Of a DNA stretch of 64,000 nt, positions 45,005 through 54,259 are shown piece by piece; position 1 is the first letter of the stretch, and each line of letters begins with the position of its first letter. Where the stretch lies: the NCBI GenBank assembly GCA_019749895.1, contig JAIEPG010000008.1, forward strand, positions 142,988 to 206,987, given 5' to 3'. Below the pieces are notes generated by a model. It searched no databases and was not told the origin of the DNA. It saw only the letters and a list, made by a program, of their open reading frames with translations. Made by a program: the position numbers and the translations under genes. The DNA is from Candidatus Babeliales bacterium. GTDB taxonomy: Bacteria > Babelota > Babeliae > Babelales > RVW-14.

Positions 45005-45063
45005 TCTCCCCCATGTTGAACGTTTTATTGTTTAACCAACCACTTTTCGGGAGAACCTTTATT

Positions 45064-45540
45064 ATGATGATTCGTTACGAAACACTCATGCTCGCGCCAA
45101 CTGAGATTACCGATGACGAACTTTCAACCATTGAAAGTAACATTGAAAAAATCGTGACTAAGTCCGCTGGTCAATTGACCAACTTTGACAAATGGGGCAA
45201 GTTTCAGCTTGCTTATCCAATCAAGAGCCATAGCTATGGCGTTTATGTTTTGGCACGCTATGAAGCTCCAAAAGCTCATATTTTCCAAACCATTACTGAC
45301 ATCAAAAATCTCTTGCAAATCAAGTACAGCGAAACGGTCATCAGACACGTAAGCGTACGTCTCGATGCTGACGCGCCAACAGAATACCATCGTCCAGATT
45401 CACTCGATGCTGCAAAAACTGGCAACCTCGATTCTTTCCTCAAAGAAAACAAAATCGAAAACTTGCTGGACAGCGTAGAAGCAAACAGCGATGAATTCGG
45501 CGCCGACGACTTTAATGTCGATATGAGACCATCAAAGTAA
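45064..45540 (+). CDS. rpsF: Ribosomal protein S6
   Basis: A 158-residue protein of the small subunit that pairs with S18. The S6 fold is clear: IRYETLMLAPTEI, then NFDKWGKFQLAYPIKSHSYGVYVL and YSETVIRHVSVRLD. It carries a C-terminal tail of about 55 acidic residues beyond the usual core. The ATG at 45064 follows GGGAGAA at 8 nt; ATG 45067 is equally possible, and the longer frame from 45013 has no site. First gene of the rpsF-rpsR-typA transcript. Confidence 0.93.
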   Translation: MMIRYETLMLAPTEITDDELSTIESNIEKIVTKSAGQLTNFDKWGKFQLAYPIKSHSYGVYVLARYEAPKAHIFQTITDIKNLLQIKYSETVIRHVSVRLDADAPTEYHRPDSLDAAKTGNLDSFLKENKIENLLDSVEANSDEFGADDFNVDMRPSK

Positions 45541-45565
45541 GTAACCAGATTTAAGGAATTTCATT

Positions 45566-45856
45566 ATGTCAAAAAGATTTAGTCTTCGTATTAGCTCACG
45601 TCTTGTTAAAAAAAAGTCACGTAAGCAATCATATTCCACCTCAAAACATTGCCGTTTCTGCTCAAAACCAGAGCAAGAACGTTTGCTCGATTTTAAGAAC
45701 ACCGGACTCTTGAGAGTATTTTTGACTGAACGTCACAAAATTCTCCCTTCACGTGTTTCTGGCAACTGTTTCTTCCATCAACGCAAGCTTTCAAGCTCAA
45801 TTAAAACTGCTCGTAGCATGGCGTTGTTACCGTTCTGTGCAATTCACCACATTTAA
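45566..45856 (+). CDS. rpsR: Ribosomal protein S18
   Basis: A 96-residue basic protein that partners S6 on the 30S platform. The LLDFKNTGLLRVFLTERHKILPSRVSG core is the S18 signature (see DFKNTGLLRVFLTE). It keeps a CxxC pair (HCRFC) and the NCFFHQR Cys/His, so it is probably the zinc-binding form. AAGGA is 8 nt from the ATG. No rplI follows; the next gene is typA after 19 nt. Confidence 0.93.
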   Translation: MSKRFSLRISSRLVKKKSRKQSYSTSKHCRFCSKPEQERLLDFKNTGLLRVFLTERHKILPSRVSGNCFFHQRKLSSSIKTARSMALLPFCAIHHI

Positions 45857-45875
45857 CAAATGAAAATGGATATCC

Positions 45876-47681
45876 ATGAATACTCAGCAAACTCGTACCG
45901 ATATTAGAAATATTGCTATCATAGCCCACGTGGATCATGGTAAAACTACCTTGGTCGACCAAATGCTTACTCAGTCTGGCACAGCTGTTGAACATGCTGA
46001 GCGCGTCATGGACTCCGGTGATATTGAGCGTGAGCGTGGGATTACCATTCTTGCTAAAAACACTTCTATCCAACTTCCAAACTGCAAAATCAACATTGTT
46101 GATACACCAGGTCACATGGATTTTGGTGGTGAAGTAGAACGAACATTACAAATGGTCGAGGGCTTTTTGCTGCTCGTTGATGCTGCAGAAGGTCCTCTTC
46201 CAGGTACTCGTTTTGTATTGCAAAAGGCGCTACAACTTAATTTAAAGCCCATTGTTGTTATTAACAAAATCGATCGTAAAGATGCCGACATCGAAAGAAC
46301 AGAAGCACTTATTCACGATCTGTTTTTAGATTTGGTAACACATGAAGACCAATTGATATTCCCAATTATCTACGGATCATCCCGTAACGGCTTCATGTCA
46401 ACCACGCCAAATGTAACAAGCGGCACCATGCAACCGTTGTTCGATGCAATCATCGAAAACATTCCGGCACCAGTAGCAAAAGCAGAAACACTACAATTAC
46501 TCATTACCAACTTGGACCATTCAGATTATATGGGCAGAATTGGTATTGGCCGTATTTTCAGTGGCAACCTTGCACTTGGACAACAAATTGTTATCTGCAA
46601 AGGCGACAAAGTTAGCACGCCAATGAAAGTAACAAAAATTTATCTGTTCGAAGGCTTGGTACGTAAAGAAACAGAAAGCGCTCGCTTTGGCGATATTGTT
46701 GCGGTTACCGGTTTTGCAGAAGAAATTACCATCGGTTCAACACTGTGCGATGTAACCAACCCTGCACCATTGCCATATGTTGATATCGATGAACCTACGC
46801 TTTCTATTTACATTTCGGTTAACGACTCACCATTTGCGGGCAGAGAAGGCTCATTGCTTACTTCTCGCCAAATTTGGGATCGTTTAGAAAAAGAAATTAA
46901 AACCAACCTTGCGTTGCGTATTGAACAAACTTCAAGCGGCGATACCTTCAAGGTTTCTGGCCGTGGTCAGTTGCATCTTGGTATTTTGATTGAAGAAATG
47001 CGTCGCGAAGGTTTTGAACTGCAAGTTTCAGCACCAGAAGTTATTTATAAGACTATCGATGGTGCACGTCATGAACCGTTTGAGTTGTTGACGTTAGACA
47101 TTGAAGAAGATCATCAAGGCGTACTCATGGAAAACCTTGGTAAACGTAAAGGACTCTTGGAAAACATGACCCATTACGGCACCAACAAAGTTAAACTTGA
47201 GTTCAAAATTCCTGCTAGAACCTTGATTGGTTTCCGTAGTGAATTTGTTACCGACACACGCGGTACCGGTCTTATGAGCCATCGTTTCCACAGCTACGGG
47301 CCTTATGCTGGCGATCTTGATCGTCGCTCAAAAGGCGCCATGGTTTCTATGGAAGCTGGTAAAATTACCGCCTACGCGCTCGACGGCTTACAACCACGCG
47401 GTATCTTGTTTGTTAAACCTACACAAGAATGCTATGAAGGCATGATTGTTGGTGAACACAGCCGCGATAACGATCTTGAAGTTAACCCAACCAAAGGTAA
47501 AAAGCTTACCAACATGCGTGCTTCAGGTACTGATGACGCGGTTAAGCTTGCTCCACCAAAGGTTGTAACGCTTGAAACAGCGTTGGACTGGATTAACGAC
47601 GATGAGCTTATTGAAGTAACACCGCAATCAATTCGCTTGAGAAAGCGTTATTTGAAGGCTGGTGAGCGTAAGCGCAAGTAA
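45876..47681 (+). CDS. typA: Translational GTPase TypA/BipA
   Basis: A 601-residue ribosome-associated GTPase of normal length, involved in ribosome assembly and stress adaptation. G1 is [11 protein letters not shown]2 is the [11 protein letters not shown] segment, G3 DTPGH and G4 NKID. Domain II, the EF-G-like domain III/V ([18 protein letters not shown]) and the TypA-specific C-terminal domain ending in [15 protein letters not shown] are all present. It shares the ribosomal-protein transcript and ends before a strong terminator. Confidence 0.95.
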   Translation: MNTQQTRTDIRNIAIIAHVDHGKTTLVDQMLTQSGTAVEHAERVMDSGDIERERGITILAKNTSIQLPNCKINIVDTPGHMDFGGEVERTLQMVEGFLLLVDAAEGPLPGTRFVLQKALQLNLKPIVVINKIDRKDADIERTEALIHDLFLDLVTHEDQLIFPIIYGSSRNGFMSTTPNVTSGTMQPLFDAIIENIPAPVAKAETLQLLITNLDHSDYMGRIGIGRIFSGNLALGQQIVICKGDKVSTPMKVTKIYLFEGLVRKETESARFGDIVAVTGFAEEITIGSTLCDVTNPAPLPYVDIDEPTLSIYISVNDSPFAGREGSLLTSRQIWDRLEKEIKTNLALRIEQTSSGDTFKVSGRGQLHLGILIEEMRREGFELQVSAPEVIYKTIDGARHEPFELLTLDIEEDHQGVLMENLGKRKGLLENMTHYGTNKVKLEFKIPARTLIGFRSEFVTDTRGTGLMSHRFHSYGPYAGDLDRRSKGAMVSMEAGKITAYALDGLQPRGILFVKPTQECYEGMIVGEHSRDNDLEVNPTKGKKLTNMRASGTDDAVKLAPPKVVTLETALDWINDDELIEVTPQSIRLRKRYLKAGERKRK

Positions 47682-47710
47682 GCCTATCCCATTATCTGAT
47701 AATTAAGCTA

Positions 47711-47745
47711 AAGGCCCATAAATTTAATGTTTATGGGCCTTTTTC
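47711..47745 (+). terminator. Intrinsic terminator after typA
   Basis: AAGGCCCATAAA (47711-47722) pairs perfectly with TTTATGGGCCTT (47730-47741), followed by TTTTC. Confidence 0.85.
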
Positions 47746-47774
47746 ATGTTTTCCTGGTATTTATTTGCCAATTT

Positions 47775-47812
47775 GACAATATTTCTTAAATTTATTAAAC
47801 TTTAAGAAATGG
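47775..47812 (+). promoter_or_regulatory. Promoter and overlapping dyad of the protease array
   Basis: A perfect TTGACA (47775-47780), a 17-nt spacer and TAAACT (47798-47803). A perfect inverted repeat, ATTTCTTAAA (47783-47792) and TTTAAGAAAT (47803-47812), with 10 nt between the arms, covers the spacer, the -10 box and the start site. A protein bound there would block transcription. The arm-to-arm distance of 20 nt fits a dimeric repressor. Confidence 0.55.
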
Positions 47813-47883
47813 ATAAGAATGGCCCCATTTTGGGCTTTTGAGAGATTATTTCATTGCGAGGTTATATTCCGGAGGTTATCATT

Positions 47884-49824
47884 ATGAAGAATTTTAAAAA
47901 ATATTTAGTTTTTGTACTTGCTGTCAGTTTAAGCTTTCAGCAAGGCATGTACGGAGCAGCCTCTTCGAGTGGAGCAAGCTCTTCACGTCAAGCTCCATCC
48001 AGCGCGGCAGCTTCTTCAAGCGAGGCGTGGCCAGCTTCTTCAAGCCAGCAAACGGAACCAATTGTTGAATTCCACGACAGTGGCCTGCCAACTCGCGTGG
48101 CTGACTATTTGGCAGAAACACGTTTTTTTCAATGGCTGGGAAATTATATTACTCGATTGGCCCAAGAAGCATTTGATGCTCGAAAAGAAAATACTAAAAA
48201 AGGGCTTCAACAGAACTGGAAAGACAAGAAAATTAAAAAAGCTTTTTCATCAATAGATCCAAAACTCGACACCCAAGACCCAAAAGAATTAGCCAAATAC
48301 GCCCATGATTGTTTTGAACAAAACAAAAACTCCTTAGGACGTACCGCATTATTCTGGGCAGCAACTAGTATGGGAGCCGCGGCAGCGTCGCCAATGGAGC
48401 CGATAAAATATCTTTCTTTGACGATGATTATTTTTGCCACTGCCCATATTTTTTACTCTTTTTTCAAATACTACAAAGAAAAAACTACTACGACTAACAA
48501 CATCAAGGCACAACTCATAACATTGGAAGATTCAGAATTATCTCAATTAATTACCAAAGTTATAGAAAATAAAAAATCACACCGCAACCTCAAGGATCTC
48601 AAGGATGCCATAATCAAATCAATAGTATCCGCATTTCCTGCTGACAAAATACCCGACTTTGGTGAACCCGGGAAATTCATAACCTTTGAAGGACGTAGCA
48701 ATCTTGAAGAACCACTCGCCCCGTGGCAAAATTTTTTACTGTGCGCAATGCAACTTTTTGCACAAGTTGTACCAAATACCACCAGCTACCCATCGCAAGA
48801 GGAGTACGGAATGGAACTGCACGAACAACTTGTTGAACTTGCCAAAGATGACCGCTTAGAAAGATTTGATGTTTGCCACGAAAGACCTAACGACCTGAGA
48901 CAATGTTGCACAATTCACGACAACACGCGTATTGAATGCTGTTTAATTGACACAAGAAGCGGATTAGAAATTTGCAAAACAATCTATCTTGTTGGACATC
49001 CATCAAAAATTCACAGATTTGAATATGAAAAGCCAACACCTGCACTGCCACCTTTTGACCCCGCAGATTTAGAACATTCTAGCCTTGTTATTGATTATCC
49101 ACTATTCAATCATTTTGCAGAAAAATTAACAACAAACACCTCGATAACGCCTGGGCTTATAATAACAACCAGCTACGGGCTTAATGGTGTGGAAGGATCG
49201 TCAGCAGCATACTTTCCACAGTTTAAAATGGTGATGTTCACTCAAGAAATGTTCTTAAACAATCTAGAAAGCACTTTGATACCCAATGTCCTGGCTCACG
49301 AACTTGGACACCATCAACAACATGGCAATAACCCTGTCTTAATGCGAGCTACAAACATTGTATCTCTTTCTTTTAGTAAAAGAATTGATCTTGTTCTTCG
49401 TAACAAAGACTATTTTTTATCGCAAGGCATAACAACGACTGTCAGTTCTATTATTTTTCCATACCACATAAGCGAAAAAAGCGTTAGGGCATTTAATATA
49501 GAATTTAATGCAGATATCCATTCTTACTTGTTAACAGAGAATGCGGCTTTGATAGATTTTTTTCTCCTCAAAGCCCATCCGTTACAATTTCTTGTTCTCT
49601 ACGCAAAAAGCCTAAAACTCGGTATCATTGACAACACCGACCACTGCTCACTGCCACATTCTTTAACAGAACACCCAGACGAACTTACCTGCCGCATACC
49701 ACTGTTGGCAGAGCTGCATGAAAAATATCCAGTACTTGTTAAAGAACTTGAAGAACAAATGGAGCGTGCTCGTGCTGCACAAGCCGCAAGCGCAAGCCCT
49801 GCAAGCTCAAGTTCGAGCAACTAA
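47884..49824 (+). CDS. Exported M48-like zinc protease 1 of the tandem array
   Basis: A 646-residue protein, the longest of five paralogues. Signal peptide (1-22), then a Ser/Ala-rich linker, then the family stretch HDSGLPTRVADYLAETRFFQWLGN. It alone has an extra block (about 90-230) with a hydrophobic pair of helices. Next come the Cys block FDVCHERPNDLRQCCTIHDN with IECCLI, and the catalytic HELGHH near 471 with the third ligand in EFNADIHSYL near 540. This is a gluzincin pattern like M48. It has a Ser-rich tail. GGAGG precedes the ATG at 47884, which I prefer over a TTG at 47854. First gene after the promoter. Confidence 0.8.
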   Translation: MKNFKKYLVFVLAVSLSFQQGMYGAASSSGASSSRQAPSSAAASSSEAWPASSSQQTEPIVEFHDSGLPTRVADYLAETRFFQWLGNYITRLAQEAFDARKENTKKGLQQNWKDKKIKKAFSSIDPKLDTQDPKELAKYAHDCFEQNKNSLGRTALFWAATSMGAAAASPMEPIKYLSLTMIIFATAHIFYSFFKYYKEKTTTTNNIKAQLITLEDSELSQLITKVIENKKSHRNLKDLKDAIIKSIVSAFPADKIPDFGEPGKFITFEGRSNLEEPLAPWQNFLLCAMQLFAQVVPNTTSYPSQEEYGMELHEQLVELAKDDRLERFDVCHERPNDLRQCCTIHDNTRIECCLIDTRSGLEICKTIYLVGHPSKIHRFEYEKPTPALPPFDPADLEHSSLVIDYPLFNHFAEKLTTNTSITPGLIITTSYGLNGVEGSSAAYFPQFKMVMFTQEMFLNNLESTLIPNVLAHELGHHQQHGNNPVLMRATNIVSLSFSKRIDLVLRNKDYFLSQGITTTVSSIIFPYHISEKSVRAFNIEFNADIHSYLLTENAALIDFFLLKAHPLQFLVLYAKSLKLGIIDNTDHCSLPHSLTEHPDELTCRIPLLAELHEKYPVLVKELEEQMERARAAQAASASPASSSSSN

Positions 49825-49846
49825 CGACAAAATGAGAGGTTAAAAT

Positions 49847-51337
49847 ATGAAACTTTTTAAGCAATCAATCGCACTTTCACTTTTCCTGTGCCTGAGCGCA
49901 GGACATGCAAATGTTTACGCGGCTGCCAGCAGCTCAAGCCACGCAGCTTCTTCTGAGGCATCATCGTCCAGCGCCGCTGCTTCAAGCAGGGATAATTCAA
50001 GCGACTCCGCTTCACCTTCCGAGCACAACACCTGGCCAAAGCATCTTGCCGACTACCTGGCTGAAACGCGTTTTTTTACCTGGCTTGGCAAAATCACGCT
50101 TGAAGCACATGAAGCACAAAAAATCAACGCAATAAAAAGGCAGCTCATAAAAGAAGGTAAGCCTGTAGACAAAGAAAGCCTTGAGAAAGAGCTTCGCGAA
50201 TGTGAAAAAGCTCTTCCTGAATTTCACCCAACTTCATCTGAATATTATCCAACTTCCTCGGCAACACTGGCACCTAAAACGTTCGGTCAGTGGGCTCTTG
50301 TCATCATGTGCATCACTGCACCATTTTTGCCACAAAATAACGGCCCCTTTGATGATCATGACAATGCAATACCAGAACTTTCTGAAGCCGGCAAAGAACT
50401 AGCAGCCCTAGCACAAAGTGGTCGAATACACAGGTTTGACGTCTGCCACGAACAAAGCTGCGACTTAAAACAATGCTGTACCGTTCATCATAATGCTCTC
50501 ATCACCTGCTGCTTGATTGATGAAAAAAGTGATATAGAGGTGTGCAGCAACATTACGTTGCGTGGTTATCCATCAGACATTCATATTTTTGACATGAAAG
50601 GGGTAACAAACACAACTCCTACGGAGCTGCCAGCTTACGAAGAATATCAAAAAGATTACTACAGAATTAGTAACAATGAGCTTTTCAATAATTTGACAAA
50701 AACGTTAACAACAGAGGCTCCTGTTACGCTTGAACTTTTACTTAAGACAGGATGGAACTACATCGGTTCACATTATAGCCAAAATAACGGCAACGCCGTT
50801 AAAATTGATCATCGCGCCTTTAGAACCAAAGGACAGCAACTCATGCTACCAAGTTTAATGGCTCACGAGCTGGGACACCATCACCAAGCAACCAACAACC
50901 CGTCTTTCAAGAAACGCCTCTATGAATTGCCCTCAGCCATTGATGTTTTATTTGGAAAAGGAAGCCCCTCCAATGTCCAAACAATTCGATTATTTAACGA
51001 TGAATTTAATGCAGATATTTATTCGTATTTGATGACAGAAGAAATTGAAAACCACGCTTTACTTGGGATGGCACATGAAAATGCTATACCATGGAACTTC
51101 TTCTTTTCCACCACTGGAGTCCTTAATTTTGACACATGTGATATGACTCGGTTCTTTTTTGATGTGCAATTTACTGACCACCCAGATCTCTCAACCTGCC
51201 GTTTGCCCCTACTTGTTGAGCTTCATGAAAAATATCCTGTTCTTGTAAAAGAACTGAAAGAAAAAATGGCAGCAGCTTTCACTGAGCAAAAAGCAAGCGC
51301 AAGCTCTGGGGCCGCAAGCTCAAGTTCGAGCAACTGA
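49847..51337 (+). CDS. Exported M48-like zinc protease 2 of the tandem array
   Basis: A 496-residue paralogue. Signal peptide MKLFKQSIALSLFLCLSAGH and following, then a Ser-rich linker (about 27-62), the ADYLAETRFFTWLGK stretch, the YHPTSSEYYPTSSATLAPK-type block present as FHPTSSEYYPTSS, and a hydrophobic stretch (WALVIMCITAPFLP). The Cys block is FDVCHEQSCDLKQCCTVHHN. Catalytic HELGHH lies near 340 and EFNADIYSYL near 385. It lacks the extra block of protease 1. GAGAGG is the ribosome site. It ends in a Ser-rich tail and TGA. Confidence 0.82.
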   Translation: MKLFKQSIALSLFLCLSAGHANVYAAASSSSHAASSEASSSSAAASSRDNSSDSASPSEHNTWPKHLADYLAETRFFTWLGKITLEAHEAQKINAIKRQLIKEGKPVDKESLEKELRECEKALPEFHPTSSEYYPTSSATLAPKTFGQWALVIMCITAPFLPQNNGPFDDHDNAIPELSEAGKELAALAQSGRIHRFDVCHEQSCDLKQCCTVHHNALITCCLIDEKSDIEVCSNITLRGYPSDIHIFDMKGVTNTTPTELPAYEEYQKDYYRISNNELFNNLTKTLTTEAPVTLELLLKTGWNYIGSHYSQNNGNAVKIDHRAFRTKGQQLMLPSLMAHELGHHHQATNNPSFKKRLYELPSAIDVLFGKGSPSNVQTIRLFNDEFNADIYSYLMTEEIENHALLGMAHENAIPWNFFFSTTGVLNFDTCDMTRFFFDVQFTDHPDLSTCRLPLLVELHEKYPVLVKELKEKMAAAFTEQKASASSGAASSSSSN

Positions 51338-51359
51338 TGAAAAAATGAGAGGTTAGGTT

Positions 51360-52769
51360 ATGAAACTTTTTAAGCAATCAATCGCATTTTCACTTTTCCT
51401 GTGCTTAAGCGCAGGACATGAAAACGTTTATGCGGCTGCTTCGTCAGTGCCTGTTGAGCCTGCAATCGAATATCACGATAGCGGCCTGCCAACTCGCTTG
51501 GCCGACTATTTGGCTGAAACTTCTTTTTTCAAATGGCTGGGAAATAAAATCACCACGTATGCTCTTGAAGCTCATGAAGCACAACAATCAAATACAATAA
51601 AACATCGACAAGCTCTCGTAAAAAAGAAGTACGCAAAACACTACTTTGAGACAGGAAAACCTGTAGACGTTGAAAGCCTTGAGAAAGAGCTTGGCGAATG
51701 CAAAACAACTCTTCCTGAATACCATCCAACTTCATCTGAATATTATCCAACTTCATCGGCAACACTAGCACCTAAAACGTTCGGTCAATGGGCACTTGTC
51801 ATCATGTGCATCACAGCCCCGTTTTTGCCGCAAATTACAATAACCGAGCAACTCCAAGCCGCAGGTCCTTTAACCCTTGAAGAAACTCTTACTTCTCTTG
51901 CTAAACATCGTATTGAAAAATTTGACGTCTGTCTTGAAAGACTATCAGGCCAACAATGTTGCACCGTTCATGACAACACACACATTGAATGTTGTTTCAT
52001 AATGCAGGCAGGCAACCAAGAAATATGTGAATCTATACATCTCAGGGGCTACCCAACCAAGACCCACACCATGGAAGAACTTTATGGTCAATCCGGCCTT
52101 TTTGATATTATACATTCTCGTTCCGCCTACGATGCTGTCCGTAACGGCACCCACCCTATTCACCGTTCTCTTAAAAAGATTATCACCAAATACACGACAA
52201 AATCCCCCATATCCCCAACACTTTACCTTGCCCGCCCCCCTGCAGAATATGAAGCATATTACTACAACACCTCTGCAAGCCTGTATGCAACCGACCCGAA
52301 CACGGTACACGTCAGCTGGTACTATTACTTATGCTCCCCTACCGAATTAAGTCACCTTTTGGCACATGAGGTCGGACACCATCAACAATTCGGCAATAAT
52401 TATGATTTATTCTACCGTATCCCAAAAGCACTATCAGAGGCCAATGTTATCATCTCTTCAGAACTAGTAAGACGATTCAATCGAGAAGACAATGCAGACA
52501 TTCTTGGATACCTTGTCATGGATGGCTCAACCCCAGGCGTAGGATTGCTAGCTGCCCATTTTAAATATGAAGCAACCATCTATCCATATTCAGACGCTCG
52601 TTGCAAACCAACTACCTCCCTAACCAAACATCCCAGCCTGTACTGCCGACTTTCGGTTTTGGCGGAATTAGACGAACATTATCATCCTCTCGTAAAATCA
52701 CTCGAAGAAAAAGCCCGTGCAGCACAAGCAACAAGCGCAAACCCTGCAAACTCAAGTTCGAGCAACTAA
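51360..52769 (+). CDS. Exported M48-like zinc protease 3 of the tandem array
   Basis: A 469-residue paralogue with the same signal peptide, no Ser-rich N-terminal linker, and the YHDSGLPTRLADYLAET block. The Cys block is shortened (FDVCLERLSGQQCCTVHDN). The catalytic motif is HEVGHH near 336, and the third-ligand motif reads REDNADILGYL, keeping Glu and Asp but changing the residue between. This member is the most diverged in its second half (for example a Pro/Thr-rich THPIHRSLKKII segment), so its substrate may differ. Confidence 0.82.
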   Translation: MKLFKQSIAFSLFLCLSAGHENVYAAASSVPVEPAIEYHDSGLPTRLADYLAETSFFKWLGNKITTYALEAHEAQQSNTIKHRQALVKKKYAKHYFETGKPVDVESLEKELGECKTTLPEYHPTSSEYYPTSSATLAPKTFGQWALVIMCITAPFLPQITITEQLQAAGPLTLEETLTSLAKHRIEKFDVCLERLSGQQCCTVHDNTHIECCFIMQAGNQEICESIHLRGYPTKTHTMEELYGQSGLFDIIHSRSAYDAVRNGTHPIHRSLKKIITKYTTKSPISPTLYLARPPAEYEAYYYNTSASLYATDPNTVHVSWYYYLCSPTELSHLLAHEVGHHQQFGNNYDLFYRIPKALSEANVIISSELVRRFNREDNADILGYLVMDGSTPGVGLLAAHFKYEATIYPYSDARCKPTTSLTKHPSLYCRLSVLAELDEHYHPLVKSLEEKARAAQATSANPANSSSSN

Positions 52770-52791
52770 CGACAAAATGAAAGGTTATGAT

Positions 52792-54237
52792 ATGAAGCTT
52801 TTTAAACAATCAATAGTATTTTCACTCTTCCTGTGCTTAAGCGCAGGACACGCAAACGTTTATGCTGCAGCCTCGTCAGTGCTTGTTGAGCCAGCGATTA
52901 AATATCACGACAGCGGCTTACCTACCCGCTTAGCCGACTACCTAGCTGAAACACCTTTTTTCAAATGGCTTGGCAATAAAATCACCACGTATGCTCTTGA
53001 AGCACATGAAGCTCGAAAAGAAAATGCCAAAAAATATCGACGAGCTCTCGTAAGAAAGCAGTATGCAAAACAATATATTAAAACAGGAAAACCTGGAGAC
53101 ATTGAAAGCTTTAGGAAAGAGCTTGGCGAATGTGAAAAAGCTCTTCCTGAATACCATCCAACTTCATCTGAATATTATCCAACTTCCTCGGCAACACTAG
53201 CACCTAAAACGTTTGGTCAGTGGGCTCTTGTCATCATGTGCATCACCGCACCTTTTTTGCCACAAAATAACTGCCCTTTTGACGATCAAAAAGATGAAAT
53301 ACCAGAACTTTCTGAAGCCGGCAAAGAAATTGCGGGACTGGCACGATATGGCCGGAAACACAGGTTTGACGTCTGCCATGAAAGACCTGGCGATCTACGG
53401 CAATGCTGTACTATCCACGACAATACACGTATTGAATGTTGTTTAATAAGCAGCAAAGATGCCATTGAAATTTGCCAGGACCTTCGCCTTCGCGGTTATC
53501 CCAAAAAAATCCACGTTCTTGATATTGAAGGCCTAGAAGATTTTTCACCGATAACACCACCTTATGATAAAGATGAGAAAGAAGCTAATGGTTATCATGG
53601 CGAATTTTACTTCACCGAATATCGACTGTTTCAAGATATGCTCAGCGCGCTGACCACAACAGAAACTGCTGAGCTTAGTCTAATAAGATCTGGATGTGAT
53701 GAAGCGGCTTATTACCCTGGAAAAGTGGTCGAATTAAGTAGAGATTACTTTGAAAAAAAAGCTGGCTTTCTTATGCTCCCACTCACTATGGCTCATGAAC
53801 TTGGACATCATCAGCAACGGACCAACAATCAACCACTTGCTGAATATTTTTTAAAAATGAGAACAACATCCACAAAATTTACCAGTCACGACCTCAGAGC
53901 ATTTAATAATGAATTTAACGCAGATCTTCATTCCTATTTACTGGTTGAGCCAAACAAAATAAGCAGGAACCTTCTTTTATTTTACGATGCGCGATTTTAT
54001 CCTGAATTTCTCGACAAGAAGGGCTATCTGATGATTGGTCTGGCCCAATGCCCCGACGTATCAGAATCATTTTTGCTTCACCCAGACAGCATAACCTGCC
54101 GTATGGCTCTTTTCGCAGAGCTGCACGAAAAGTATCCTTTTCTCGTACAAGAACTCAAAGAAAAAATGGCAGCAGCTCTCTCTAAGCAAGAAGCAAGCGC
54201 AAGCTCTGGAGCCGCAAGCTCAAGTTCGAGCAACTGA
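52792..54237 (+). CDS. Exported M48-like zinc protease 4 of the tandem array
   Basis: A 481-residue paralogue. Start at 52792 matches the other members (MKLFKQS) and gives the fixed 22-nt spacer; the longer frame from 52717 overlaps protease 3. The N-terminal half is nearly the same as in protease 5. Cys block FDVCHERPGDLRQCCTIHDN, catalytic HELGHH near 334 and EFNADLHSYL. It has the SGAASSSSSN tail. The region 53126-53378 is identical to part of protease 5. Confidence 0.82.
   Translation: MKLFKQSIVFSLFLCLSAGHANVYAAASSVLVEPAIKYHDSGLPTRLADYLAETPFFKWLGNKITTYALEAHEARKENAKKYRRALVRKQYAKQYIKTGKPGDIESFRKELGECEKALPEYHPTSSEYYPTSSATLAPKTFGQWALVIMCITAPFLPQNNCPFDDQKDEIPELSEAGKEIAGLARYGRKHRFDVCHERPGDLRQCCTIHDNTRIECCLISSKDAIEICQDLRLRGYPKKIHVLDIEGLEDFSPITPPYDKDEKEANGYHGEFYFTEYRLFQDMLSALTTTETAELSLIRSGCDEAAYYPGKVVELSRDYFEKKAGFLMLPLTMAHELGHHQQRTNNQPLAEYFLKMRTTSTKFTSHDLRAFNNEFNADLHSYLLVEPNKISRNLLLFYDARFYPEFLDKKGYLMIGLAQCPDVSESFLLHPDSITCRMALFAELHEKYPFLVQELKEKMAAALSKQEASASSGAASSSSSN
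53126..53378 (+). repeat. 253-nt block identical to 54648-54900
   Basis: By eye no difference is visible over 253 nt between this part of protease 4 and the equivalent part of protease 5, at a constant offset of 1522 nt. Flanking bases differ at both ends. This indicates recent duplication or gene conversion. Confidence 0.8.
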
Positions 54238-54259
54238 TGAAAAAATGAGAGGTTAGGTT

